Shown here piece by piece: positions 1 through 7,734 of a stretch of DNA of 16,595 nt. The stretch comes from JBOHRE01 sp050732635 (GTDB lineage: Bacteria; Gemmatimonadota; Gemmatimonadetes; Longimicrobiales; RSA9): assembly GCA_050732635.1 (NCBI GenBank), contig JBOHRE010000075.1, positions 1-16,595 of the forward strand, read 5' to 3'. Numbering within the stretch: the stretch's first letter is position 1; each line of letters opens with the position of its first letter. The position numbers were made by a program, and so were the translations under genes. Under the pieces are notes generated by a model. That model saw only the letters and a list, made by a program, of their open reading frames with translations. It had not been told where the DNA came from and did not search any database.

Positions 1-1
1 G

Positions 2-628
2 TACGGCCCCGGCGCGATGCGCGACAAGCGCCGCGCCTGGGCGCGCTCGCTCGCCGAGCTCACCGCCGCGTACCCGGACGACGACGAGGCCGCGGCCTTC
101 CACGCGCTGGCCGTGCTCGCGGTCAGCTCGCACCGCGGCGCGGGCCGCGAGCGCATCCTCGGGGCGGCCGCACGGTTGGAGCGTATCTTCGCGCGCAATC
201 CCGATCATCCCGGCGTCGCGCACTACCTGATCCATGCGTACGATGACCCGGACCTCGCGCGCCGCGGCCTCGCGGCCGCCCGCCGCTACGATGACATTGC
301 GCCGGCCGCATACCATGCGCGCCACATGCCCGCGCACATCTACCGCCAGCTCGGCATGTGGGAGGAGGTCGCGAACGCCTGCGCGTCCGCTTACGAGGCG
401 TCCGTCGCCTGGGTCGAGCGCGAGGGGCTCGCCGACAACAAGCGCGATTTCCACTCGCTGCGCTGGCTGCAGACCGCCTACGTCGAGCTGGGCCGACTCG
501 ACGATGCGCAGCGGCTGATCGAGCACGTCGCGCAGCTGGTCAGGGACAACCCGGCCGACCGCGAGATCCGCGGCGTGAAGCGGGACCTCGAGCGCGCGCT
601 CGAGGGTGCGGACCTCACGGATTTCTGA
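2..628 (+). CDS. TPR-like repeat protein, C-terminal part (5' end outside window)
   Basis: The frame is open to the left edge, so this is the C-terminal 208 residues of a longer protein; the ATG at 17 is probably internal. Helical repeat-type segments can be seen, including HPGVAHYLIHAYD, ARRYDDIAPAAYHARHMPAHIY and LGMWEEVANAC. The His-rich pattern HYLIH...HMPAHI is one I associate with a family of bacterial tetratricopeptide-repeat proteins of several hundred residues, usually annotated only as TPR proteins. Such repeats normally mediate protein-protein contacts. No enzyme motif is visible in this part, and any signal peptide would lie upstream of the window. The next gene starts inside this one, so the two are probably cotranscribed. 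The repeat-family call is fairly secure; the role is unknown. Confidence 0.75.
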   Translation, partial: YGPGAMRDKRRAWARSLAELTAAYPDDDEAAAFHALAVLAVSSHRGAGRERILGAAARLERIFARNPDHPGVAHYLIHAYDDPDLARRGLAAARRYDDIAPAAYHARHMPAHIYRQLGMWEEVANACASAYEASVAWVEREGLADNKRDFHSLRWLQTAYVELGRLDDAQRLIEHVAQLVRDNPADREIRGVKRDLERALEGADLTDF

Positions 629-2270
629 GTTGAGCTCGTCGATCGCAACACCGATCGTCGAGTCCGGAGCCGACGCTGGCGGTGAGCACCGAAACCGGCC
701 CGATCGCATCACGGTCGGCCTGACCGTCGCCCTGGTGTGCTTCGGTGCCTACACCATCTTCGCGTTCCCGGCACATCACGATGTCGCCTGGATGCTCTAT
801 GCCGCGGGCAAGCTGCTCGACGGTGGCCGGTTCGGCATCGACATCGTCGAGGTGAATCCACCGCTGATCGTCTACTTCAGCGCCGTAGTGGACACGCTCG
901 CGCGCGCGCTCGGCGTCTGGAACGTGACAGCGTGGAAGGGCGCGGTGCTCGTGCTGGCGCTGACCTCGCTAGCCCTCTGCTGGAAGCTGCTGGGCGTGCT
1001 GCTGCCGCACTGGCCGCGCGCGCGCGGCCTGCTGCTGCTGCTGCTCGCATTCCTGCTCGTGCCCTTTGCCGGTATGGAGTTCGGCCAACGCGAGCATCTC
1101 GTCTTGATACTGACCATGCCGTATCTGATCGCGGCCGCCGGCCGGGCTCGCGGCCTCATGATCGCGCGCTCGACCGCGATCTTCCTCGGCCTGCTCGCCG
1201 GTGCCGGCATCGCGCTGAAGCCGTATTTCCTGCCCGTCTGGCTCGGCACGGAGGTCTACGTAGGCCTGCGATGCGGCCCCCGCAGCTGGCTGCGCGGGGA
1301 GCACGCCGCGCTGGTCGGTGCCCTCGTGTTCTATGGGCTCCTCGTGCTGCTGTTCACGCCCGACTATGTCGTGGTCGCGCGCTGGGCGCTCGAGGTTTAC
1401 GATGCGTACAACTCGGCGAGCCCGCGTTGGATCGCGTCCCAGCCGGGGCTGCGCTGGGCGCTCGCCGCGCTGACCGGCTCTGCGCTCGCCGGCGTCATCG
1501 TGAAGCGCTCGGCACTGCGCGAGCTGCGCTGGCTGACCGGCATCTCGCTGCTGACCTACCTTGCCGCGGTCTTCGCGCAGAACAAGGGCTGGGCCTATCA
1601 CTGGCTCCCGGTCATCGCTCTCTCGTATCTGCTGCTCGCGTTGTCGGTGCTCGCTGCGAGCGAGCTGCTCGGCGACCGACGCCGCGGCACCGGCCGCGTC
1701 AGCCGCGCCCTGGTACAGACCCGCGTCCCCGAGCTGGTCCTCGCGTTGTTCCTCGTTCTCGCGACCGCCACGATCCTGCGATCGAGCCGGGATCACTGGA
1801 GCCGCATGGCCGGGCGGAGTGCCTATTATCTCACTGCCATGATCGACCTGGTCGAGACCCACGGCGAGGAGGGGCCGATCTTCGCGTTCTCGACCAACAT
1901 GCAGGCTGGCTTTCCCCTGGTGAATCTGACCGGTGTGGACTGGGGCGCGCGCCTCAACTCGTTGTGGCACCTGCCCGGTCTGTACGCGCCGACGCCACCC
2001 GCGCAACGCGGGTTCGCGTACCGCGCACCAGCTGATATGGCGCCGATCGAGCGCGCCTTCTTCGAGGCCGTGATCACCGATCTGCAGCACAGCCGGCCCA
2101 CGCTGCTGATCGTCGACACCCGGCCGCCGGGGTACGTGCTCAACGGGTTCGACTACCTCGAGTACTTCGGCCAGGACGGCCGATTTCGCGAGCTCATGGC
2201 CGGCTACCGCTTCCTCATGCCCGTCGACCGCTACCGGGTCTTCAAACGCATTGACGAGATTCAGACCTGA
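606..2270 (+). CDS. Polytopic membrane protein, probable GT-C (PMT/ArnT-like) glycosyltransferase
   Basis: A 554-residue protein with about ten or eleven hydrophobic segments (near residues 36-55, 86-104, 112-132, 140-154, 164-178, 190-210, 235-251, 284-298, 311-324, 332-351 and 377-391) and a soluble C-terminal domain of about 160 residues. The first loop carries an Asp (HHD, residue 59) and then an NPP motif (84-86). That arrangement is seen in lipid-phosphosugar-dependent GT-C glycosyltransferases, where an early loop Asp is catalytic. The family call is therefore inference from topology and motif, and donor and acceptor are unknown. The start is uncertain: GTG at 606 overlaps the TPR gene by 23 bp, while TTG at 630 lies two bases after its stop. 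Neither has a convincing ribosome-binding site. An uninterrupted Leu run (142-147) is encoded by CTG repeats. Confidence 0.65.
   Translation: MRTSRISELSSSIATPIVESGADAGGEHRNRPDRITVGLTVALVCFGAYTIFAFPAHHDVAWMLYAAGKLLDGGRFGIDIVEVNPPLIVYFSAVVDTLARALGVWNVTAWKGAVLVLALTSLALCWKLLGVLLPHWPRARGLLLLLLAFLLVPFAGMEFGQREHLVLILTMPYLIAAAGRARGLMIARSTAIFLGLLAGAGIALKPYFLPVWLGTEVYVGLRCGPRSWLRGEHAALVGALVFYGLLVLLFTPDYVVVARWALEVYDAYNSASPRWIASQPGLRWALAALTGSALAGVIVKRSALRELRWLTGISLLTYLAAVFAQNKGWAYHWLPVIALSYLLLALSVLAASELLGDRRRGTGRVSRALVQTRVPELVLALFLVLATATILRSSRDHWSRMAGRSAYYLTAMIDLVETHGEEGPIFAFSTNMQAGFPLVNLTGVDWGARLNSLWHLPGLYAPTPPAQRGFAYRAPADMAPIERAFFEAVITDLQHSRPTLLIVDTRPPGYVLNGFDYLEYFGQDGRFRELMAGYRFLMPVDRYRVFKRIDEIQT
635..662 (+). 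other. Imperfect hairpin at the TPR / membrane-protein junction
   Basis: The arms CTCGTCGATCG (635-645) and CGATCGTCGAG (652-662) are inverted repeats, pairing at 10 of 11 positions with one T:T mismatch around a 6-nt loop. The structure begins seven bases after the upstream stop codon and lies in the first codons of the downstream gene. It could affect translation initiation or transcript ends, but it is also coding sequence and may be chance. No T-tract follows. Confidence 0.35.
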
Positions 2271-2287
2271 AGGGGACCGGTCACGGC

Positions 2288-2312
2288 GGCCCGCGGCGCA
2301 CTCCGCGAGGCC
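2288..2312. terminator. Terminator-like hairpin between convergent genes
   Basis: Arm GGCC+CGCGG (2288-2296), a 6-nt loop, and arm CCGCG-A-GGCC (2303-2312) form a 9-bp GC stem with one bulged A. It sits in the 92-bp gap between the stop of the membrane-protein gene (2270) and the stop of the LytTR gene on the other strand (2363), so it could serve both. There is no T-tract on either side, so termination is inferred from stem and position only. Confidence 0.4.
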
Positions 2313-2362
2313 CCCACTCGACGGCGTCGCCACAACACGCTTGCGGCCGGGACAAGCGCGAA

Positions 2363-2758
2363 TCAGTGGCCGTGCATGCTCGCCTCGGCCGTCTCCCGGC
2401 CGAGTCGGTGCAGCCGCCGCAGCACACTGTCGCGGTAGGTGCGGCTCATCCGCAGCCGCGTGCCATTCTCGAGCTCCAGCTCGTGGTCGCCGCCGCGCGT
2501 CGGCCGCACTCGTTCGACACGGTCCAGGTTGACGATCAGACGGCGGTGGACGCGCGCGAAACGGCCGTCCAGCGCCGCCTCCGCCGCCGTCAAGGTCATC
2601 CGCTCCAAATACGAACGGCTGCCGGCGTGCAGCCGGACGTAGTTGTCCGCCGACTCCACCCAGTCGATCTCACCGACGCGTAACAAACGGAACCCATCCC
2701 TCTCGCGAATCGCGATCCGGTTCTCCCGCTCTGCGACGCGCCCTTCGACGTTCGCCAT
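2363..2758 (-). CDS. Stand-alone LytTR-type DNA-binding regulator
   Basis: A 131-residue protein consisting almost entirely of a LytTR DNA-binding domain (about residues 13-117). Recognisable blocks are IDWVESADNYVRLH (31-44), the FARVHRRLIVNLDRV block (67-81) and MSRTYRDSV (104-112). Most LytTR proteins carry an N-terminal CheY-like receiver (LytR/AlgR type). Here an in-frame stop at 2789-2791, ten codons above the ATG, rules out an attached receiver in this frame. The start is ATG at 2758 with a G-rich AGGGGGC stretch about 5 bases upstream. No histidine kinase or membrane partner is adjacent. Proteins of this type bind promoter DNA as transcription factors; the targets and the signal here are unknown. 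Confidence 0.85.
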   Translation of the reverse strand: MANVEGRVAERENRIAIRERDGFRLLRVGEIDWVESADNYVRLHAGSRSYLERMTLTAAEAALDGRFARVHRRLIVNLDRVERVRPTRGGDHELELENGTRLRMSRTYRDSVLRRLHRLGRETAEASMHGH

Positions 2759-3006
2759 GGTCCGCCCCCTGGGCCTGCAATGCTTATCTCAGCGCCGAGC
2801 CATCTACGGGAGGAACGTCTGAGGCGGCGAAATCCTTACGCCAGCGCCCGAGTCGCACCGGCGCCGGGGCCGGCCGAGCGAGGTGGGGACGGCGCACGCG
2901 GGGCTGCGAGGCTCGGTGGCGCGCTGCCGGGAGCGGTGCGAAGTTGGCACGCGCAGCCGGGCGACGCGCGGCGGCGCAGTGACCGAATCACCCGTAACAC
3001 GAGCAC

Positions 3007-3549
3007 GTGTCCAGCTACTGCGAGGCGGCGCCGGGGCACCCGTTCCACGGGCCCTACCACGACCGCGAATACGGGTTTCCGCTGCGCGACGACGCCGGGC
3101 TGTTCGAGCGGCTGGTCCTCGAGATCAACCAGGCCGGCCTGTCCTGGCTGACGATCCTGAGGAAGCGCGCGGCCTTCCGCCGTGCGTATGACGGCTTCGA
3201 CATCGACCGCGTTGCCGGCTACGGCGCGCGCGAACGCAACCGGCTGCTCGGCGACGCGGGCATTGTGCGTAACCGGCTGAAGGTCGACGCCGCGATCCAC
3301 AACGCGCAACGGCTGGTCGAGCTACGGCGCGAGCACGGCTCCTTCGCAGGCTGGTTGGACACGCACCATCCGCTCGACCTGCCGGCATGGCTGCGGCTCT
3401 TCAAGCGGACGTTTCGCTTCACCGGAGGCGAGATCGTGCGTGAGTTCCTGGTCAGCACTGGCTACCTGCCGGGCGCGCACGCGGAGCGCTGCCCGATCTA
3501 CCCGAAGGTGCTGAAGCTCGACCCGCCGTGGGCGCGCGCCGCGCGCTGA
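3007..3549 (+). CDS. tag: DNA-3-methyladenine glycosylase I
   Basis: A 180-residue base-excision-repair glycosylase that removes 3-methyladenine from alkylated DNA. It aligns by eye with E. coli Tag along most of its length: YHDREYGFP (17-25), NQAGLSWLTILRKR (41-54) and LLGDAGIVRNRLK (80-92). The zinc ligands are present as Cys5, His18, His158 and Cys162, with the family H-x3-C spacing. The base-pocket residues Glu39 and Trp47, and Tyr17, also match. The start must be the GTG at 3007: an in-frame TAA lies at 2995-2997 and Cys5 is needed for zinc binding. No strong ribosome-binding site precedes it, and no alkylation-response gene is adjacent. It is convergent with the debranching-enzyme gene, 38 bp away. 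Confidence 0.93.
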   Translation: MSSYCEAAPGHPFHGPYHDREYGFPLRDDAGLFERLVLEINQAGLSWLTILRKRAAFRRAYDGFDIDRVAGYGARERNRLLGDAGIVRNRLKVDAAIHNAQRLVELRREHGSFAGWLDTHHPLDLPAWLRLFKRTFRFTGGEIVREFLVSTGYLPGAHAERCPIYPKVLKLDPPWARAAR

Positions 3550-3587
3550 CGGCGGTCGCAACGGAAACCGGAGCGGCGCCGCCCTTC

Positions 3588-5696
3588 TCAGGCCGTCTTC
3601 ACCCAGCAGCGCAGCACCTCGGCCACCGACCAGGCCTGCGCGACGCAGCCGCGCGGCATATGCGGCTCCTCGGCATCGAAGATCTCCGACAGTGAACCGA
3701 TGCAGGCCTCGCCCAGATGCTCGAGCAGGCCTGACAGGAATGCGCGGGCGCGGGCGTGGTCGCCCGGATGCACGCGCAGCCAGGCATCGATGAAGGGCCC
3801 GATCAGCCAGCCCCAGACAGTGCCCTGGTGGTAGGCGGCGTCGCGGGCGCGCAGGTCACCGAAGTAGACCCGCTCGTAGTCGGGCTCGGACGGCGCGAGC
3901 GAGCGCAGCCCGACCGGTGTTAGCAGGGCGTCGCGCACGCACTCGACCACCGGCCGCCAGTGCTGCCGCTCCAGCACCGCGTACGGCAGCGACACCGCGA
4001 AGATCTGGTTCGGACGCAGTGACGCATCGTCGCCGTTCTCGCCGTCGACGACATCGTAGAGGTGCTGTGCCTGATCGCTCCAGAACCGTCGATTGAACGA
4101 TTCCCGGGCGCGTGCGGCATGCGCGGCGATCATGCCGGCCGCGCGGCGGTCGCCGTCCTCCCGCTCCCAGCGCTCGAGCAGGCGCAGCGCATTGTACCAG
4201 AGCGCGTTGATCTCGACGGCTTTGCCGCGCCGGGGCGTGACGACCCAACCATCGACCTTCGCGTCCATCCAGGTCAGCTGGAATCCCTCGGCGCCCTGCC
4301 GGAGCAGGCCGTCGTCCGGATCGACGCCGATACCGAAGCGGGTACCGCGCAGGTGGTGACCGACGATCTCGCGCAGGCGGGGCAGCAGCACGCGCAGTGT
4401 GGCCCGGTCGCCGGTCGCGGCCAGGTAGCGGTCAATGGCGTGGAAGAACCAGAGCGACGCGTCGGCCGTGTGGTACAGCCCCTCGTTCTCGCCCTCGGGG
4501 AACATGTTCGGGATCAGACCGTCGCGGACGTGCCGCCCGAACGTGCGCAGGATCTGGCCGGCTTCGCGGCGCCGCCCGGTCATGAGCGTCAGGCCCTCGA
4601 GGCTGATCATCGTGTCGCGGCCCCAGTCGGTGAACCAGTGATAGCCGGCGATGATCGTGCACGCCTCCTCGCCTGCGGCGTGCGCCTCGGCCGCGTCGCC
4701 CAGGCGCGGCGGCGTGATGATGAAGCCATCGGCCGCGAGCACGAGCTCCGTGCCCGCGCCCTCCTGCGCTGCGGGCTCGGCCCGCTCGACCAGTCCTGCG
4801 CGACGCCGTAACTCATTGGCCAGCACGCTGCCATCAGCCGGCACCGACAGCGCGTCCCACGGCTCCGTGCTCGCCACCAGGCACGCCGGCGCGTCCGGCC
4901 CGAGCACGCAGCCGAACTCGCCGGGCGACCAGCGGTCGCCGACCGAGGCGTAGCCCCGGCTCGCCTCGACGCTGTACAGGATCTGCTTCACCACCCGTGC
5001 ATCATCGGTGAAACCGGCGGAGTCGCCGCCGAAGTCCAGCCGCAACGCCGGCAGGTCGTCGCCCGCCCGCAGCTCGTAGCCGCGCTCCTGCTGACGAATG
5101 GCGTAGGTCGACGCGAGCGGCTCGTCGACCGGCGCGTCGTGCGAGCGGATGTGCACGATCGGGCGCAGCCGCAGCTCGATCGGCGCGGCCGCGTCCAGCA
5201 CCTGATAGGTCAGCACTGCCGTGTTCTGGCGGTAGGGCAGGATGATCCGCTTCTCGATGCGCGCGCCGCCCAGGTCGTAGGTCCATACCGGCAGCCCGGC
5301 CTCCAGCCGAAACTCGGTCAGATAGCGCGCGCCGTGCAGCTCCAGTGCGTCCGGCCGCTGCTCGCCACCCAGCCGTACCGGCTCCGCATCCCCGACCTTC
5401 AACAGCTCCGCCACGTCCGCCAGCATCAGCATCCGCCCCAGCGGCGGCGGAAACGCGGCGATCAGCAGCCCGTGATACCGGCGCGTCGCGGCTCCCGATA
5501 CCGTGCCGGACGCATAGCCGCCCAGCCCGTTCGTGACCAGCCACTCGCGATCCACCAGAGGCGCCCAGTCCGGTGCGTCCGGACCCTCCCAGGGCATGCG
5601 CCTGAACAGATCCGCCCGCGTCAGCACCTGGTCCGAGTCGCGCTGCGGCTTCTGCCCGCGCCAGCGCTGCCGTACCGTCGTCGTCGATGAGTTCAT
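3588..5696 (-). CDS. Glycogen debranching enzyme, amylo-alpha-1,6-glucosidase (GH133 type)
   Basis: A 702-residue protein of the bacterial/archaeal GDE family. The N-terminal domain (about 45-330) opens with the signature WLVTNGLGGYASG (52-64) and RRYHG (72-76). The C-terminal (alpha/alpha)6-barrel (about 335-700) has WFTDWGRDTMISL (354-366), TWMDAK (475-480), HQGTVWGWLIGPF (623-635) and AQAWSVAEV (687-695). It would hydrolyse alpha-1,6 branch points of glycogen in the cytoplasm, supplying linear maltodextrins. I chose the ATG at 5696, which lies 4 bp after the treZ stop; the frame is open further upstream but that stretch runs through treZ. The tight spacing indicates cotranscription and probably translational coupling with treZ. 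Length is usual for the family and no key motif looks broken. Confidence 0.92.
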   Translation of the reverse strand: MNSSTTTVRQRWRGQKPQRDSDQVLTRADLFRRMPWEGPDAPDWAPLVDREWLVTNGLGGYASGTVSGAATRRYHGLLIAAFPPPLGRMLMLADVAELLKVGDAEPVRLGGEQRPDALELHGARYLTEFRLEAGLPVWTYDLGGARIEKRIILPYRQNTAVLTYQVLDAAAPIELRLRPIVHIRSHDAPVDEPLASTYAIRQQERGYELRAGDDLPALRLDFGGDSAGFTDDARVVKQILYSVEASRGYASVGDRWSPGEFGCVLGPDAPACLVASTEPWDALSVPADGSVLANELRRRAGLVERAEPAAQEGAGTELVLAADGFIITPPRLGDAAEAHAAGEEACTIIAGYHWFTDWGRDTMISLEGLTLMTGRRREAGQILRTFGRHVRDGLIPNMFPEGENEGLYHTADASLWFFHAIDRYLAATGDRATLRVLLPRLREIVGHHLRGTRFGIGVDPDDGLLRQGAEGFQLTWMDAKVDGWVVTPRRGKAVEINALWYNALRLLERWEREDGDRRAAGMIAAHAARARESFNRRFWSDQAQHLYDVVDGENGDDASLRPNQIFAVSLPYAVLERQHWRPVVECVRDALLTPVGLRSLAPSEPDYERVYFGDLRARDAAYHQGTVWGWLIGPFIDAWLRVHPGDHARARAFLSGLLEHLGEACIGSLSEIFDAEEPHMPRGCVAQAWSVAEVLRCWVKTA

Positions 5697-5700
5697 GGGC

Positions 5701-7704
5701 TCACGTCGTGGGATCCAATGGAACGGGTTCCAGCGCCACCGCGCACTGGCCGGGCAGTCGCCAGCCATCCTCCGCCTCGAGCGGCGCCGTGCCCCGCCCG
5801 CCGTAGCGCGCATCCTCGCTCGACCAGAGCGTGCGCCAGCGCCGTTCCGCCGGCGGCGCGAGCAGCGGCTCTGGCGCCGGCAGCAGCCGCATGTCGCGGC
5901 CCAGATTGATCACCAGCAGCCGATCGTCGCCACCCTCGCCGAAGTAGCGCAGCACGAAGGCCTCCGGGCTCAGCACCGCGCCATCGACGCCGCCCTGGCG
6001 CTGCGCGGCGAACACCGGGTCGCGGCGGCGCAGCCGGCAGAGGTCGCGGTGCAGCGCGCAGACCTCGGCGTTCGCCGTCCGCTCCGCCCAGTCGAGCGTG
6101 CACCGCCGGAATGTTTCGATGTCGCACGGATCCGGCAGCAGCGAGCGCACCTCGCTCAGGCCGATGCTGCGGAACTGCGCCAGGAACTCCGCGCGGCCGC
6201 GGCGCACGGACTTGGCGAGCTCCGGCCGCTGATCCGCGAAATAGAGGAACGGCCGGTTGGAGCCCCATTCCTGGCCCTGGAAGAGCATCGGCGTCTGCGG
6301 GCCCAGCAGCAGCAGCGCTGTCAGGGCGCGGTACGCGCCGGGGCTCGATTGGCTGTGCAGCCGCGCGCCGCGCTCTGAGTTGGCGATCTGGTCGTGGTTC
6401 TCCAGGAAGTGCACGAAGACGGCCGGAGCGAGGTCGAGCGCCGGCGAGCCGCGACGCTGCTGCTGCCAGCCGTAATACTGGCCCTGATAGAGGAAGCCAC
6501 GCTTCGCGGCAGACACGAACTCCTGCGCGGCGCCCAGGTGGTCCGTGTAGTACGCCTCCTTGCGGCCGGTCAGCGCGACGACCGCCGAGTGATGGAAATC
6601 GTCGTTCCAGACCGCATCGAATCCGTGACCGCCGTGCGCAGCCGGGCGCACGATCCGGGTCTGCTGCGGCTCGTTCTCGCCGAGCAGCAGCACGCCGCGG
6701 CGCCCGGCCGCCTCGCGCGCGGTCCGCGCCAGCTCGGTCAGGATGTGCGGGCGCGACGCGTCATAGATGTTCTGCGTCGCATCGAAGCGGAAGCCGTCGA
6801 CGTGCAGCTCCTCGATCCAGTAGCGCACGTTCGCCGCGCAGTACTCGCGCACCGCGGCGCAGCCCGGACCATCGAAGTTCAGCGCGTCGCCCCAGTCAGT
6901 CGTGTAGCGATCGCTGAAGTACTCCCGTGCGAACTCGCCCAGGTAATTGCCGTCCGGACCCAGGTGGTTGTACACGACGTCCAGCACCACGCCGATTCCC
7001 GCAGCGTGGACCGCGTCGATGAAGTCGCGCATCGCGTCCGGCGTGCCGTACAGACGGGTCGGCGCGAACAGGTTCACACCGTCGTATCCCCAGCCGAAGC
7101 GGCCCGGAAAGTCTGCGACCGGCAGCAGCTCGATGAGGCTGATGCCGACCTCGGCGAGCAGCGGCAGCCGCTCCGCCGCTGCGCCCCAGGTTCCCTCGGG
7201 CGTGAACGTGCCGATGTGCAGCTCGTAGATGATCTGCCCGGCCAGCGCCGATCCACGCCAGGCCGCGTCCCGCCAGCGGTAGGAGCGCGGGTCGATGACC
7301 TGCGACGCGCCGTGAGGACCCGTTGGCTGGTAGCGCGAGGCAGGGTCGGGGAGCAGCCTCTCGCCCTCGTCGACGCGAAAGCGGTACAGTGTGCCTGCGG
7401 TGGCCTCCTCGACGAGCGCCGAGAAGTAGCCGCCGCGCTCCGCGTCCAGTCGATACGTGCGACGTCGCGCCGCGCTTCGCTCGCCCTTCGTCGATGCGTC
7501 CGGCGTCGCAGGCCGCGCGGCCGTGGCGTGGTTGGCACCGTCCGGCACTTCACCGTCCGGCACTTCGAGGACGACCTCCACGACGCGGCGGCGGGGCGCC
7601 CACACGCGGAAGTGAACGCCCCGCCCCGTCACGACCTCGGCGCCGACAGGCAGCCGCCGCAGCGGCGACGCCTCTGCCCTCGAGCGCGATTCCACTTCGA
7701 GCAC
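5701..7704 (-). CDS. treZ: Malto-oligosyltrehalose trehalohydrolase
   Basis: A 667-residue GH13 enzyme that cleaves the alpha-1,4 bond next to the terminal trehalose unit of malto-oligosyltrehalose, the last step of the TreY/TreZ route. Layout: an N-terminal CBM48/isoamylase-like domain (about 18-140), a catalytic barrel (about 155-520) and a C-terminal beta domain. Visible motifs are YELHIGTFTPEG (160-171), DVVYNH (242-247), DGFRFDAT with nucleophile Asp308, LGENEP with acid/base Glu343, and FLENHDQIAN with Asp438. An extra segment of about 30 residues, rich in Ala, Thr and Pro (about 50-81), interrupts the N-domain and contains a duplicated EVPDG. The start is GTG 7704, 30 bp after the lipoprotein stop, without a clear ribosome-binding site. 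TreY is not in the window. Confidence 0.93.
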   Translation of the reverse strand: MLEVESRSRAEASPLRRLPVGAEVVTGRGVHFRVWAPRRRVVEVVLEVPDGEVPDGANHATAARPATPDASTKGERSAARRRTYRLDAERGGYFSALVEEATAGTLYRFRVDEGERLLPDPASRYQPTGPHGASQVIDPRSYRWRDAAWRGSALAGQIIYELHIGTFTPEGTWGAAAERLPLLAEVGISLIELLPVADFPGRFGWGYDGVNLFAPTRLYGTPDAMRDFIDAVHAAGIGVVLDVVYNHLGPDGNYLGEFAREYFSDRYTTDWGDALNFDGPGCAAVREYCAANVRYWIEELHVDGFRFDATQNIYDASRPHILTELARTAREAAGRRGVLLLGENEPQQTRIVRPAAHGGHGFDAVWNDDFHHSAVVALTGRKEAYYTDHLGAAQEFVSAAKRGFLYQGQYYGWQQQRRGSPALDLAPAVFVHFLENHDQIANSERGARLHSQSSPGAYRALTALLLLGPQTPMLFQGQEWGSNRPFLYFADQRPELAKSVRRGRAEFLAQFRSIGLSEVRSLLPDPCDIETFRRCTLDWAERTANAEVCALHRDLCRLRRRDPVFAAQRQGGVDGAVLSPEAFVLRYFGEGGDDRLLVINLGRDMRLLPAPEPLLAPPAERRWRTLWSSEDARYGGRGTAPLEAEDGWRLPGQCAVALEPVPLDPTT
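7536..7565 (-). repeat. 15-bp tandem duplication inside treZ
   Basis: CACCGTCCGGCACTT occurs twice, head to tail (7536-7550 and 7551-7565 on the plus strand). The repeat keeps the reading frame and encodes EVPDG twice, at the edge of the extra low-complexity segment in the N-terminal domain of TreZ. The copies are identical, consistent with a recent slippage event. Confidence 0.9.
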
Positions 7705-7734
7705 GCCCGCGCTGGCCGCAAGAGACGCACCACC

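Noticed and set aside
1029..1043. (CTG)5 microsatellite in the membrane-protein gene as a phase-variation switch
   Set aside because: The unit is three bases, so slippage would only change the number of leucines in a membrane helix and not switch the frame.
969..2333. A 454-codon minus-strand open frame opposite the membrane-protein gene
   Set aside because: It mirrors the membrane-spanning gene, is rich in Arg, Glu and Gln, and has no recognisable domain.
2780..3151. A 123-codon plus-strand frame before and into tag
   Set aside because: It overlaps tag in another frame, and its sequence is low-complexity with no motif.
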